Shown piece by piece: positions 1-8,514 of a stretch of 64,000 nt of DNA. The position numbers and the translations under genes were made by a program. How positions within the stretch are numbered: the first letter of the stretch is position 1; each line of letters starts with the position of its first letter. A model generated the notes under the pieces. It saw nothing but the letters and a program-made list of their open reading frames with translations. It was not told the DNA's origin and did no database searches. The DNA comes from CAVQEK01 sp963711495 (lineage in GTDB: Bacteria; Bacteroidota; Bacteroidia; Cytophagales; Cyclobacteriaceae), in NCBI GenBank assembly GCA_963711495.1, contig CAVQEK010000004.1:2170001-2234000 (forward strand), written 5' to 3'.

Positions 1-122
1 CCGGTTTTAAAAGGGATAGACTCTTCGGGTTTTAAAACAAAGGATTTGATCTGTGGGGATTCATCGATGATCGTTTCCAGTGTAGCCCTGATCGGAATAT
101 AGGAATTATGGGTATTTGCCAT
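1..122 (-). CDS. hydrogenase FAD/NAD(P)-binding (gamma) subunit, 5' end only
   Basis: Only the first 40 codons are inside the window; the gene continues past the left edge. ATG is at 122-120 on the minus strand, 12 bases after the stop of the iron-sulfur subunit gene, so the two are one transcription unit. The visible N-terminus (MANTHNSYIPIRA, then an ET..I..SP.IKSFVL pattern) looks like the start of the ferredoxin-reductase-type FAD domain of the gamma subunit of group 3b [NiFe]-hydrogenases (HydG/HyhG), which passes electrons between NAD(P)H and the iron-sulfur chain. The gene order beta then gamma is the usual one for this group. The function is inferred from a short stretch plus context. 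Confidence 0.72.
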   Translation of the reverse strand, partial: MANTHNSYIPIRATLETIIDESPQIKSFVLKPEESIPFKT

Positions 123-134
123 TGCTGCAAGCCG

Positions 135-1139
135 TTATTGAGCTGCTAATTCTCTGATAAGTTCATTTTTATTGATGTTCCCGATGCAGGCATCAATGCA
201 TCTGCCACAACCTGTGCAAGCCTGGGAATGAAATCTTTCCGATTTCCAGACATATTTACACATATAGCGGTTTCGGAATCGGTTGGAGCGATCTTTCAAC
301 GGATCTTCCCCAGCCGCAACTTTTGCAAATCCGGGATACTGACAGACATCCAGGTTCCTGATCTTTTCAAAACCGGGTTTGTCCGTGAGTAAAAAACAGG
401 TGCAGGTAGGGCAATTAGCAGCACAAGCCCCGCAACTCACACATTGTTTTGCATATTTATCCCAAATGGTTTTATCGGAATTTGTAATGAGACTTTTGGT
501 GGTTTGGAAATCTGGTAAAGCTGAATTTTTATGGTGGAGCGCATTTAATATTTCAGAACGCTGGCCCATAATTAATTTAATCTGATCATTGTCTGCCTGG
601 TGCAGAACCAGTTGGTTTTCAATTAACTTCCTGAAGTTGATTCCCTTTTCAGTGTGAAACTCAAAAAACACAAGGCCACTCAACAAGGAAATTGTAACAT
701 CCTCTGTCGATTCCGGAACTGGTTTTACGCCATAGGTAACGCAATGGCAATTTGACTGAATGATATGACAATCCATGCCAATTATGGTAGTGTCTTCCCG
801 ATGTTTTTGATAGACAGGATCTGTAAAACCGTGATTTAAATAGATCTCATCTATAAGTTTTAATCCCTGGAGATCACATTCCGGTGCGCCGATAATGACC
901 CTTTTTTTACCAACTTGTTGAAGCAGTGTCAGATTTTCTCTTACTGGAATAAAAAATGTTTTGAGCGGTGTAACAGGTTTGGCCTGATTGTATCTGATTT
1001 TACCAACATTTCCGGGTGTGATTATTTCATAATCCAAACACTCCCAGTTCAGAACCGGTGCATAAACAATAAAAAAGTCAACCAATTTTCCCACCACCAC
1101 ATCCCACTCATGCTTGGTTGTGTATTGAGTGTTGTTCAT
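135..1139 (-). CDS. [NiFe]-hydrogenase iron-sulfur (beta) subunit, 4Fe-4S dicluster protein
   Basis: A 334-residue cytoplasmic protein of the beta-subunit family of group 3b hydrogenase/sulfhydrogenase, which relays electrons between the hydrogenase small subunit and the FAD subunit. Near residues 230-250 it has a first cluster motif, CVSCGACAANCPTC, and near 310-325 a second, CTGCGRCIDAC, the two typical C-terminal ferredoxin-like sites. The N-terminal 200 residues are the family's conserved domain, including a CDLQGLKLID segment. ATG at 1139 is preferred. A TTG four codons upstream is in frame but falls in the probable Rex operator. The FAD subunit follows after 12 bases; the large and small hydrogenase subunits should lie beyond the left edge. 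Confidence 0.85.
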   Translation of the reverse strand: MNNTQYTTKHEWDVVVGKLVDFFIVYAPVLNWECLDYEIITPGNVGKIRYNQAKPVTPLKTFFIPVRENLTLLQQVGKKRVIIGAPECDLQGLKLIDEIYLNHGFTDPVYQKHREDTTIIGMDCHIIQSNCHCVTYGVKPVPESTEDVTISLLSGLVFFEFHTEKGINFRKLIENQLVLHQADNDQIKLIMGQRSEILNALHHKNSALPDFQTTKSLITNSDKTIWDKYAKQCVSCGACAANCPTCTCFLLTDKPGFEKIRNLDVCQYPGFAKVAAGEDPLKDRSNRFRNRYMCKYVWKSERFHSQACTGCGRCIDACIGNINKNELIRELAAQ

Positions 1140-1143
1140 TTTA

Positions 1144-1161
1144 ATGTTCAATATTTCACAA
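1144..1161. promoter_or_regulatory. putative Rex operator of the hydrogenase operon
   Basis: ATGTTCAATATTTCACAA matches the Rex consensus TTGTGAA-N4-TTCACAA at 11 of 14 defined positions, and the right half site is perfect. It lies 5 bases upstream of the hydrogenase beta-subunit ATG. The rex gene itself is divergent and 150 bp away. The match was made by eye. Confidence 0.6.
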
Positions 1162-1271
1162 AAAATATATATTAAATATAAATAAAACCATTACATTTGT
1201 CAAGCTGAGTTCTCGATATATATTTAATACAGCGCATATAATATAATTCGGCACTTTTGGAATTTAAAATA

Positions 1272-1289
1272 ATGTGAATTAGATAACAA
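1272..1289. promoter_or_regulatory. putative Rex operator of rex and the hyp operon
   Basis: ATGTGAATTAGATAACAA matches TTGTGAA-N4-TTCACAA at 11 of 14 defined positions, here with the left half site nearly perfect. It ends 3 bases before the rex start codon, mirroring the site in front of the divergent hydrogenase gene. It suggests autoregulation of rex and co-control of the maturation genes. Confidence 0.5.
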
Positions 1290-1292
1290 AAA

Positions 1293-1904
1293 ATGAAAAA
1301 TAACAGATCCGTCCAGCGTCTTTTATTATATCGGTCTTGTCTCTTGGAAATGCAGGAATTAGGATTTTATAAAGTTTATTCTCACAATCTGGGAGCGGAG
1401 GCAGGTGTAAGTCCGGAACAGGTGAGAAAGGACTTTTCCAACTTCAGAATCAAGGGAAACAAAAAAGGAGGATATGAAATTGACAATTTGGTGGTTGTGA
1501 TGGACAAAAAATTAGGTAAGCACAAAGTAGAGAACGTTATTTTAATCGGCATGGGAAACTTGGGTAAAGCGCTGGTTCATTACAAAGGATTTGTCAACAG
1601 AAAAATCAATATCGTGGCGGCTTTTGATATTGATCCTTCGAAGCAAAAGAAAGGTGACAAAATACCGGTATTTCCGATGGAACAAATGCTGCAAGTGGTA
1701 GAAGCCAAAGCGGTAAGCATAGCAATTCTTGCGGTTCCGGCTGTCAAGGCTCAATTGGTTTGTGAGGATCTCCTTGCATCAGGAATAAAAGGAATTCTGA
1801 ATTTTTCTCCGGTGGTACTAAAAGTAAATAATGGAGTAAAAGTGAGTAATATCAATTTAAGCAATGAACTAGAAGGACTAATATATCAGGTAAATTATAA
1901 CTGA
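1293..1904 (+). CDS. rex: redox-sensing transcriptional repressor Rex
   Basis: 203 residues, the normal length for Rex. The N-terminal winged-helix domain (about 1-80) contains the typical LGAEAGVSPEQVRKD recognition region. A Rossmann NAD(H)-binding domain follows, with the glycine motif LIGMGNLGKAL near residue 85. A C-terminal helix completes the domain-swapped dimer. Rex binds DNA when NAD+ is high and releases it when NADH accumulates, so it couples hydrogenase and fermentation genes to the redox state. It is divergent from the hydrogenase operon and leads the hyp genes, and a candidate Rex box lies directly before its ATG. A TACATTTG sequence at 1192-1199 fits a Bacteroidota -7 element. 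Confidence 0.93.
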   Translation: MKNNRSVQRLLLYRSCLLEMQELGFYKVYSHNLGAEAGVSPEQVRKDFSNFRIKGNKKGGYEIDNLVVVMDKKLGKHKVENVILIGMGNLGKALVHYKGFVNRKINIVAAFDIDPSKQKKGDKIPVFPMEQMLQVVEAKAVSIAILAVPAVKAQLVCEDLLASGIKGILNFSPVVLKVNNGVKVSNINLSNELEGLIYQVNYN

Positions 1905-2015
1905 TCATCCAAATTGTTTTGGACACAGTTCAGCTTACCGGACATTTTATAGAATGTATTGGTGATCTGTAAAAGAACGAAAAACTACCTATTTAATTTT
2001 TTAAATTTGATCCAT

Positions 2016-2249
2016 ATGAACAGTAAAACTGTATTTTTTATAATGATTGGCATCATTCAATCAGGCATATTGATGGCTCATCCGGGTCACAGCCTTATCA
2101 ATCCTACCGGAGCAGGTCTAGGGCACTTTTTGAGTAGTTTCTATCACCTGAGTATTGGGGCAATTTTTGTCGGTTTACTCCTGTTTTTTGTGGTGAGGTA
2201 TCGGAAAAGATTGCGCAACAAATTAGTTGACAGAAATAAAACGGAGTAG
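2016..2249 (+). CDS. small HPGH-motif membrane protein (HupE-like fragment)
   Basis: 77 residues from ATG 2016; an upstream GTG at 1959 in the same frame would add a charged, unlikely N-terminus. The start is a signal-peptide-like hydrophobic stretch ending near MAHPGH. A linker with a His (GLGHFL) follows, then one clear transmembrane segment (about 40-62) and a basic tail. Mature N-termini beginning HPGH are typical of HupE/UreJ nickel permeases, but this protein is only about a third of their length and lacks their other helices. Its place between rex and hypF suggests a role in nickel handling for hydrogenase maturation. That role is inference; no family was recognised with certainty. Confidence 0.6.
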   Translation: MNSKTVFFIMIGIIQSGILMAHPGHSLINPTGAGLGHFLSSFYHLSIGAIFVGLLLFFVVRYRKRLRNKLVDRNKTE

Positions 2250-2291
2250 TCAGGCTTCTGAATATTTTAAAATAGCCCGCAGCGGTGTAAA

Positions 2292-4547
2292 GTGGCAAAA
2301 GGATATATTTATCGGTTAAAAGGTTTAATTCAGGGCGTTGGATTCAGGCCGTATGTTTTTCGTTTGGCTACCAAACATCAATTGCAGGGTTATGTAAAAA
2401 ATCTGAATGACGGTGTGGAGATTGGTGTGTCTGGTCAAAAGGAAATCATAGATACTTTTGTGCGCGAATTGGTAGAACAAAAACCTGAAATCGCCTGCAT
2501 AGAAGATATTAATCTGACAAGTACCACAGATTTGGATGCGGCAGCATTTGAAATCAGGGAAAGTAGCAATAGATCCCATCAAATTACCAGGATCAGTCCT
2601 GACCTTGCTGTGTGTCCGGCATGCCTCGAGGATATGAAGTATCAGGAACGCAGAAAAAATTATCCTTTTACCAATTGTACGTACTGCGGACCAAGATTTT
2701 CGATCATTGAAGATCTGCCGTATGACCGGCAACATACTACGATGGAGGTTTTTGAAATGTGTGAGGAGTGTGCCAGGGAATATCACGATATTTCTGACCG
2801 AAGATTTCACGCTCAACCCATCGCCTGCCATGACTGCGGCCCAAAATATAGGTTAAAATCCAGGAATGGTATTTTTGAGTCTCAGGAAACTATCATCGAA
2901 AGGGTCGCCAAAATCATCGATTTGGGAGGTATCGTTGCCATTAAAGGTATTGGAGGGTATTTTATAGCCTGTGATGCTAACAATGAATTGACGGTAACCA
3001 AATTGAGGAAATCAAAAAAGCGATATGGAAAGCCTTTCGCTGTCATGTTTCGGAATATGACAGTACTCCGTGAATATGCATTCCTTGATGAAAAAGAGGA
3101 AAAGGTTGTCCAGTCTATCCGACGTCCCATTGTTTTATTAAAAGTGAAGAAGAAACTGGCACTGGATGTATGCCGGGGATTGAAGACCATTGGTGCCATG
3201 TTGCCTTATATGCCGGTCCATTATCTGTTGTTCGAACAAATGAAGGCGGATGTCATGGTACTGACCAGTGGAAATTTTGCTGAAGAACCAATTATTACCG
3301 ATGATGCGTTGGCCGAAGAAAAACTGGGGGATTTTTGTGATGCCGTATTGTCTTACAATCGTACCATTAGTAATCGGGTTGATGATTCGGTGGTCATGGT
3401 GGTGAATGAGAAAGAACAATTGATTCGAAGGTCACGTGGATATGTGCCAACACCGGTAATCACGCGTTTTCGGGTAGAAGGAATACTGGCGATGGGTGCC
3501 GAACTATCCAATTGTTTTGCCATTGGAAAAAGCAATGAAGTTATTCTGAGCCAACACATTGGCGATTTGCAGCATGTGGATAACTTAGAATTTCTGGAAG
3601 AGAGCATTCATCGATTTCAACGACTTTTTCGTTTTGAGCCCGAACTGGTGGCCGTAGATCTGCATCCTGATTATTTATCGGGAAACCTGGGCCGGAATTT
3701 GAATTTACCTTTGGTAGAAGTACAACATCATCATGCCCATGTAGCTTCTTGTATGGCCGAACATCAATTGGATGAGCCGGTTATTGGCGTAAGTTTTGAC
3801 GGAACCGGATTTGGCACTGATGGTAAGATTTGGGGCGGAGAGTTTATGTGTTGTGACTGTTGCTATTTTGAAAGGTTTTCTCATCTTGACTATATGCCAC
3901 TGCCAGGAGGCGATGCGGCCATCAAAAATCCCTGGAGAATCGCCATTGCTTATCTGCTCGGCGCATTTGAAAATATTGATGATCTGCCGATTCCTGTGGT
4001 TCAAAATCGCTCCAAATTCGAGTTGCTGACCATAAAAGAAGCGATTGAGAAAGACATTAATGTGTCGTACACTTCGAGTGCTGGCCGTCTTTTTGATGCC
4101 ATTTCGGCTATTTTGGGTTATTGTGAAAAATCGACATTTCATGCCGAAGCCCCCATGCGTATGGAAAGTAAATCCGACAATTCCCAGTCAGGTTACTATG
4201 ATTTTGATATTGAAGAAAAAATCGATATCAGACCAATCATACGTTCCATTGTTTATGATTTGACCAGCCATGTTAAAAGAGAGGTAATTGCCGGCCGTTT
4301 CCAGAATACAATCGTAGAGATTATCGTAAGGGCAGTGTTGGCTATGAAGAAAGAATTTGCTTTGAACAAAGTAATCTTGTCGGGGGGCCTTTTTCAGAAC
4401 AAATACATTTTGGCGCACTCGCTAAGAGAACTTGAATATCGGGGATTACGTGTTTTTACGAACCAACAAGTGCCTGTCAATGATGGCGGAATTGCATTGG
4501 GACAGATGATCATTGCGGCAAAAAGGAGGAAATTGAAATGTGTTTAA
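2292..4547 (+). CDS. hypF: carbamoyltransferase HypF
   Basis: 751 residues, full length. HypF turns carbamoyl phosphate and ATP into a carbamoyl group delivered to HypE, the source of the CN ligands of the [NiFe] site. Domains in order: acylphosphatase (about 5-90, GLIQGVGFRP), zinc-finger region with CxxC pairs at 108/111, 129/132, 157/160 and 179/182, YrdC-like domain (about 200-385), and a Kae1-like carbamoyltransferase domain with the HHHAHVASC metal motif and GTGFGTDG. The start is GTG at 2292. The 3' end overlaps hypC by 10 bases, so translation is coupled. Confidence 0.96.
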   Translation: MAKGYIYRLKGLIQGVGFRPYVFRLATKHQLQGYVKNLNDGVEIGVSGQKEIIDTFVRELVEQKPEIACIEDINLTSTTDLDAAAFEIRESSNRSHQITRISPDLAVCPACLEDMKYQERRKNYPFTNCTYCGPRFSIIEDLPYDRQHTTMEVFEMCEECAREYHDISDRRFHAQPIACHDCGPKYRLKSRNGIFESQETIIERVAKIIDLGGIVAIKGIGGYFIACDANNELTVTKLRKSKKRYGKPFAVMFRNMTVLREYAFLDEKEEKVVQSIRRPIVLLKVKKKLALDVCRGLKTIGAMLPYMPVHYLLFEQMKADVMVLTSGNFAEEPIITDDALAEEKLGDFCDAVLSYNRTISNRVDDSVVMVVNEKEQLIRRSRGYVPTPVITRFRVEGILAMGAELSNCFAIGKSNEVILSQHIGDLQHVDNLEFLEESIHRFQRLFRFEPELVAVDLHPDYLSGNLGRNLNLPLVEVQHHHAHVASCMAEHQLDEPVIGVSFDGTGFGTDGKIWGGEFMCCDCCYFERFSHLDYMPLPGGDAAIKNPWRIAIAYLLGAFENIDDLPIPVVQNRSKFELLTIKEAIEKDINVSYTSSAGRLFDAISAILGYCEKSTFHAEAPMRMESKSDNSQSGYYDFDIEEKIDIRPIIRSIVYDLTSHVKREVIAGRFQNTIVEIIVRAVLAMKKEFALNKVILSGGLFQNKYILAHSLRELEYRGLRVFTNQQVPVNDGGIALGQMIIAAKRRKLKCV

Positions 4548-4768
4548 GTATACCAGCAAAAATCATTGCAATTAAAAATGATGATACAGCCATTGCCGCT
4601 GTACAAGGAGTTGAATGTACCATTAGCATTCAATTGCTCGATGATGTAAAAGAAGGTGATTATGTTTTAATCCATACAGGTTTTGCACTACAAAAACTTG
4701 ATGAAGTTGAAGCACAGGAAGGACTGGAACTGTTGAAAAAGTTAAGTGATTTTTCCAATTCGCGCTAA
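4538..4768 (+). CDS. hypC: hydrogenase maturation chaperone HypC
   Basis: 76 residues with the invariant MCLSIPAKI start; the second-residue Cys binds iron and the hydrogenase large subunit. HypC forms the complex with HypD on which the Fe(CN)2CO unit is assembled, then hands it to the apo-large subunit. It overlaps the hypF stop and lies 9 bases before hypD. Confidence 0.96.
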   Translation: MCLSIPAKIIAIKNDDTAIAAVQGVECTISIQLLDDVKEGDYVLIHTGFALQKLDEVEAQEGLELLKKLSDFSNSR

Positions 4769-4777
4769 CCATATATT

Positions 4778-5866
4778 ATGGAGATACTAAGTGAATATAG
4801 AAATAAGGAAAATACCAGTAAGATTTTGAGAGAGATCTGTCGTATTTCAAAAAAAGAGATTGATCTAATGGAGGTTTGTGGCGGACATACAATGGCCATT
4901 CAGCGTTTTGGTATACCGTCCATGTTGCCCAAAAATATTCACCTAAAATCCGGGCCTGGTTGCCCTGTTTGCGTAACCAGCAAACATTATATTGATCAGG
5001 CCATCGCTTATTGTCGCGGCGAAAATAATGTAGTTGCTACTTTTGGAGATTTAATCCGTGTGCCGGGATCTACTTCGAGTTTAGAACGCGAAAAAGCCAG
5101 GGGTCATGAAGTGAAAGTGGTGTATTCACCCCTGGAAGCGCTGTATTATGCCAAAGAAAACCCGGGTAAAAATGTTATTTTTTTGGGTATTGGATTTGAA
5201 ACTACTGCTCCGGGGACGGCAGCGACAATATTGAAGGCGTCGTCTTTAAGTATCACGAATTTTTTTGTTTTTAGCGCACACAAAATCATGCCGCCAGTTA
5301 TGGAAAGACTGGTTGATGATGGGATCAAAATAAATGGATTCATCGGACCCGGACATGTCAGCACCATTGCAGGCACTCGTATGTATGAATTTCTCGCAAA
5401 AAAATATGGAGTAGGATGTGTGGTGTCCGGTTTCGAACCGGTGGATATCCTTCAGTCTGTGCTGATGTTGACAGAGCAACATGAATCAAAAACCCCTAAA
5501 GTGGAGATTCAATATAAAAGGGCCGTAAAACCAGCCGGAAATGTAAAAGCACTTCATGTAATGTGGGATGTATTCGAAACCCGGGAAGATTGGTGGCGAG
5601 GACTGGGGACCATTCCCGATAGTGGTTTAAAAATTAGTGATAAGTTTCAGCAATTTGATGCAGAAAAGCAGTTGGAAGTTGTAGTTGAAGATACGGTGGA
5701 AGATCCGGAATGTATTTGCGGAGAAGTGCTCAAAGGAACCAAAACCCCTCGTCAGTGCAGACTTTTTAATAAAAGATGCGATCCGGCAAATCCCGTTGGC
5801 GCCTGCATGGTTTCTTCGGAGGGTGCTTGTCAGGCTTATTACAGATATCATGAACACGGAAAATAG
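4778..5866 (+). CDS. hypD: hydrogenase maturation protein HypD
   Basis: 362 residues, normal length. HypD is the iron-sulfur scaffold on which Fe(CN)2CO is built with HypC. It shows the conserved CGGHTM motif near residue 34, GPGCPVC near residue 66 (redox and iron-binding cysteines), GFETT near 140 and GPGHVS near 190. A C-terminal cysteine set (CICGEVL, PRQC, KRCDP, GAC) ligates the 4Fe-4S cluster. Its last 17 bases overlap the hypE start. Confidence 0.96.
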   Translation: MEILSEYRNKENTSKILREICRISKKEIDLMEVCGGHTMAIQRFGIPSMLPKNIHLKSGPGCPVCVTSKHYIDQAIAYCRGENNVVATFGDLIRVPGSTSSLEREKARGHEVKVVYSPLEALYYAKENPGKNVIFLGIGFETTAPGTAATILKASSLSITNFFVFSAHKIMPPVMERLVDDGIKINGFIGPGHVSTIAGTRMYEFLAKKYGVGCVVSGFEPVDILQSVLMLTEQHESKTPKVEIQYKRAVKPAGNVKALHVMWDVFETREDWWRGLGTIPDSGLKISDKFQQFDAEKQLEVVVEDTVEDPECICGEVLKGTKTPRQCRLFNKRCDPANPVGACMVSSEGACQAYYRYHEHGK

Positions 5867-6869
5867 AATCACCCTGAATCATGGCAGTGGGGGCCGGCTG
5901 ATGCACCGGCTCATCGAGGAAGTATTTTATAAATATTTTTCCAATGACATTTTACTGAAACAAAAAGATGCCGCCGAGATCGCATTATATGGAGATAACC
6001 TGGCATTCACAACAGATTCTTTCGTGGTAGAACCCATATTTTTCCCAGGAGGAGATATCGGCAAACTTGCTATTTGCGGAACTGTCAATGACCTGGCAGT
6101 AAGTGGCGCGAATCCGAAATATCTCAGCGCTTCCTTTATCATCGAAGAAGGGTTTTTGCGGGAAGATCTGGAAAGGATTGTACAGTCGATGGCCCGGGAA
6201 GCTCAAAATGCCGGCATTCAGATTGTAACCGGAGATACTAAAGTTGTTAATAAAGGAAAATGCGACAAAATATTCATTACAACTTCCGGAATTGGTCAGT
6301 TTGAACGTCGACCTGGGGAAAATCACCAAATGACCAGTTTAATGCCTGGTGATAAAATCATCATTAATGGGGGCATTGCTGAGCACGGAATGGCTGTATT
6401 GTGCGCCAGAGAGCAAATGAGTTTCAGAACGGATATTATTTCGGATTGCGCTTGCCTCAATCATTTGATTCGTCCATTGCAGCAATTTGGTCATCAAGTA
6501 AAATTTATGCGAGATCCGACAAGAGGAGGGTTGGCTACCGTGTTGTGTGAAGTTGCGAAATCGATGCATGTCGGACTTGAGGTGTTTGAAGAGGAGATAC
6601 CGGTGTCAGATGAAGTTTCCGGGATCTGTGATTTACTGGGATTTGACCCGATTTATGTAGCCAACGAAGGCAAGGTTGTGATGATTGTTGCCGATGCTAT
6701 TGCTGAGCACGTAATTGATGTTCTTAGAACGAATATTTTGGGTGAAAAAAGTGTTGTAATAGGAGAGGTTACTGATGCGCACCCCTCCAAAGTGGTGATG
6801 CAGACCGCCATCGGAGGCAGGAGAATAGTTGATATGCTGGCGGGTGATCAACTTCCAAGAATATGTTAA
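5850..6869 (+). CDS. hypE: hydrogenase maturation protein HypE
   Basis: 339 residues from the ATG at 5850 (MNTENRITLNHGSGG). The reading frame is open further upstream inside hypD, but this start gives the family's N-terminus. HypE is a PurM-like ATPase that dehydrates the carbamoyl group on its C-terminal cysteine to thiocyanate. The ATP-binding HGSGGR and TRGG motifs are present, and the protein ends in the required PRIC, so the catalytic Cys is intact. It overlaps hypD by 17 bases. Confidence 0.96.
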   Translation: MNTENRITLNHGSGGRLMHRLIEEVFYKYFSNDILLKQKDAAEIALYGDNLAFTTDSFVVEPIFFPGGDIGKLAICGTVNDLAVSGANPKYLSASFIIEEGFLREDLERIVQSMAREAQNAGIQIVTGDTKVVNKGKCDKIFITTSGIGQFERRPGENHQMTSLMPGDKIIINGGIAEHGMAVLCAREQMSFRTDIISDCACLNHLIRPLQQFGHQVKFMRDPTRGGLATVLCEVAKSMHVGLEVFEEEIPVSDEVSGICDLLGFDPIYVANEGKVVMIVADAIAEHVIDVLRTNILGEKSVVIGEVTDAHPSKVVMQTAIGGRRIVDMLAGDQLPRIC

Positions 6870-6941
6870 ACTAGTTTTTGACCTCAATGGTGGAATAAAT
6901 GAAAAGAGATTTTTTTAATTGATAATAAAACATAAAATACC

Positions 6942-7775
6942 ATGTGTAGCACTTGTGGATGCAATTCTAATGATGAAATAAAAATAATGTTACCCGGCGA
7001 AGACATTGAAAATTCCAATGAATTGGACGTCTTGGATCATAATCACCATCATCACCATCATCACGGCGATCATCATCATCATGAACACTCAGATCACATA
7101 GAAAACGGCCGGGAAATGATCTCTCTGGAAGAAGATATTTTGCAAAAAAATAATTTACTGGCTGCAAGGAACCGGGGATTTCTTGAAGCAAAAAATATCA
7201 TTGCTTTTAACCTGATGAGTTCACCAGGCTCTGGTAAGACCACCTTGCTGGAAAAAACCATCAAAATGCTGGGTGAAAAACACCAAATTTATGTGATTGA
7301 AGGCGATCAGCAATCAATGAATGATGCAGAAAGAATAGCGGCTACCAACGCCAAAGTCGTTCAGGTTAATACCGGTAAGGGTTGTCATCTGGATAGTGAA
7401 ATGGTCAACCGGGCTTTTAAGAAATTATCTGTGGAGGAGCAATCGCTATTATTCATTGAAAATGTTGGCAATCTGGTTTGTCCCGCATTATTTGACCTGG
7501 GAGAAAATTACCGGGTGGTAATCATGAGCGTAACTGAGGGGGAAGACAAACCGCTCAAGTATCCAACCATATTTCAAATGGCCGACTTGCTGATCATTAA
7601 TAAAACCGACTTGTTGCCCTACCTCGAATATGATATGGAAAAGGCCCGGGAATATGCTTTACGGGTGAATCATCATTTGAAGATCTTTGAGTTGTCTGCC
7701 ACTACCAGTGAAGGTCTGGGCGCATGGCTTACCGAGATTGAAAAATGCAGAGATGCTATTCTGTTTCCGGGCTGA
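6942..7775 (+). CDS. hypB: hydrogenase nickel incorporation GTPase HypB
   Basis: 277 residues. The N-terminal CSTCGC (residues 2-7) is the high-affinity nickel site of HypB. Residues 33-52 are a histidine-rich nickel-storage stretch (about 14 His). The SIMIBI GTPase domain follows with Walker A SSPGSGKT at 93-100, the metal-site GKGCHLD near 146-151 and NKTD for guanine binding. It inserts nickel into the hydrogenase large subunit, normally with HypA. No hypA lies in the window, so it is either elsewhere or replaced. It is separated from hypE by 72 bp, so it may be the last gene of the operon or have its own promoter. Confidence 0.95.
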   Translation: MCSTCGCNSNDEIKIMLPGEDIENSNELDVLDHNHHHHHHHGDHHHHEHSDHIENGREMISLEEDILQKNNLLAARNRGFLEAKNIIAFNLMSSPGSGKTTLLEKTIKMLGEKHQIYVIEGDQQSMNDAERIAATNAKVVQVNTGKGCHLDSEMVNRAFKKLSVEEQSLLFIENVGNLVCPALFDLGENYRVVIMSVTEGEDKPLKYPTIFQMADLLIINKTDLLPYLEYDMEKAREYALRVNHHLKIFELSATTSEGLGAWLTEIEKCRDAILFPG

Positions 7776-7799
7776 TTTGTTTGTTTAATGGTTAGAATT

Positions 7800-7840
7800 A
7801 TGAAATAAAAACGGTCTGATATTGGCATTATACCAGACCG
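7800..7840 (-). terminator. terminator downstream of mgsA (shared with hypB)
   Basis: Inverted repeat CGGTCTG (7812-7818) and CAGACCG (7834-7840). On the minus strand it is followed by a T-rich run (complement of 7801-7811), so it works best for mgsA, but it sits between the two convergent genes. Confidence 0.65.
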
Positions 7841-7867
7841 CTTGTTGAAAGCAAATTAGATTATTCC

Positions 7868-8335
7868 TTAAATGGCTACTCTTCTGGCTTTATAATCTTC
7901 GTAGTTGGGATTATTTTTTTGGTACGGTTCCCGCATCAAAGAAGACGAAAATAGAAAATCAGCCGTGGCGCGATTGCAGGCCACCGGGATATTCCAAACC
8001 ATTGCTATGCGCAATAAGGCTTTGACGTCAGGATCATGTGGCTGTTGTTCCATCGGATCCCAAAAGAAAATGAGAAAATCAATTTCACCTTCGGCGATCC
8101 GGGCACCAATTTGTTGATCACCGCCCAGAGGGCCACTCTGAAGTTTGGTAATGGGAATACTCAATTCATTTTCCAAGATCGTACCTGTCGTACCGGTGGC
8201 GAATATATCATGCTGAGCAAGCGTTTCACGATTAAATTTTGCCCACTCCATGAGGTCTTTCTTTTTGTAGTCATGTGCCACCAAAGCAATTTTCTTCTTT
8301 TGCCCGATGGCAAAATTTATTGTGTTGTTTATCAT
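7868..8335 (-). CDS. mgsA: methylglyoxal synthase
   Basis: 155 residues, normal length. MgsA converts dihydroxyacetone phosphate to methylglyoxal and phosphate, a bypass of lower glycolysis under phosphate limitation. It has the MGS-like fold motifs: KKIALVAHD at the N-terminus, the phosphate-binding ATGTTG near residue 47, SGPLGGDQQIGA near 67 (with the catalytic Asp), FFWDPM near 90 and HDPDVKALLR. It is a single gene convergent with hypB. A CAAATTTA sequence at 8391-8398 (minus strand TAAATTTG) fits a -7 element upstream. Confidence 0.95.
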   Translation of the reverse strand: MINNTINFAIGQKKKIALVAHDYKKKDLMEWAKFNRETLAQHDIFATGTTGTILENELSIPITKLQSGPLGGDQQIGARIAEGEIDFLIFFWDPMEQQPHDPDVKALLRIAMVWNIPVACNRATADFLFSSSLMREPYQKNNPNYEDYKARRVAI

Positions 8336-8484
8336 CTCTTCAGTTTTTGAGTTTTAACCTATTCGTGATTTTATATTAATTCAATAAAATCAAATTTATT
8401 ATACGGAGGTAATAGGTAAATGTTCTAATTAATAAAAATATGATAAGGAAATACTTCTATTATTGGGAATATATCTATTAAAGT

Positions 8485-8495
8485 GGGGGGGGGGG
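8485..8495. repeat. homopolymer of 11 G
   Basis: Eleven consecutive G in an otherwise AT-rich spacer, 20 bases beyond the 3' end of the tRNA-like gene. It is a potential slippage site or assembly uncertainty. No gene reads through it. Confidence 0.9.
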
Positions 8496-8514
8496 TGAAA
8501 TTACAATTTTGTAT

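Noticed and set aside
2325..2831. 168-codon minus-strand open frame inside hypF
   Set aside because: It lies wholly within a well-supported hypF on the other strand and has no family features.
3705..4142. 145-codon minus-strand open frame inside hypF
   Set aside because: Shadow of hypF; no recognisable domains and no independent start signals.
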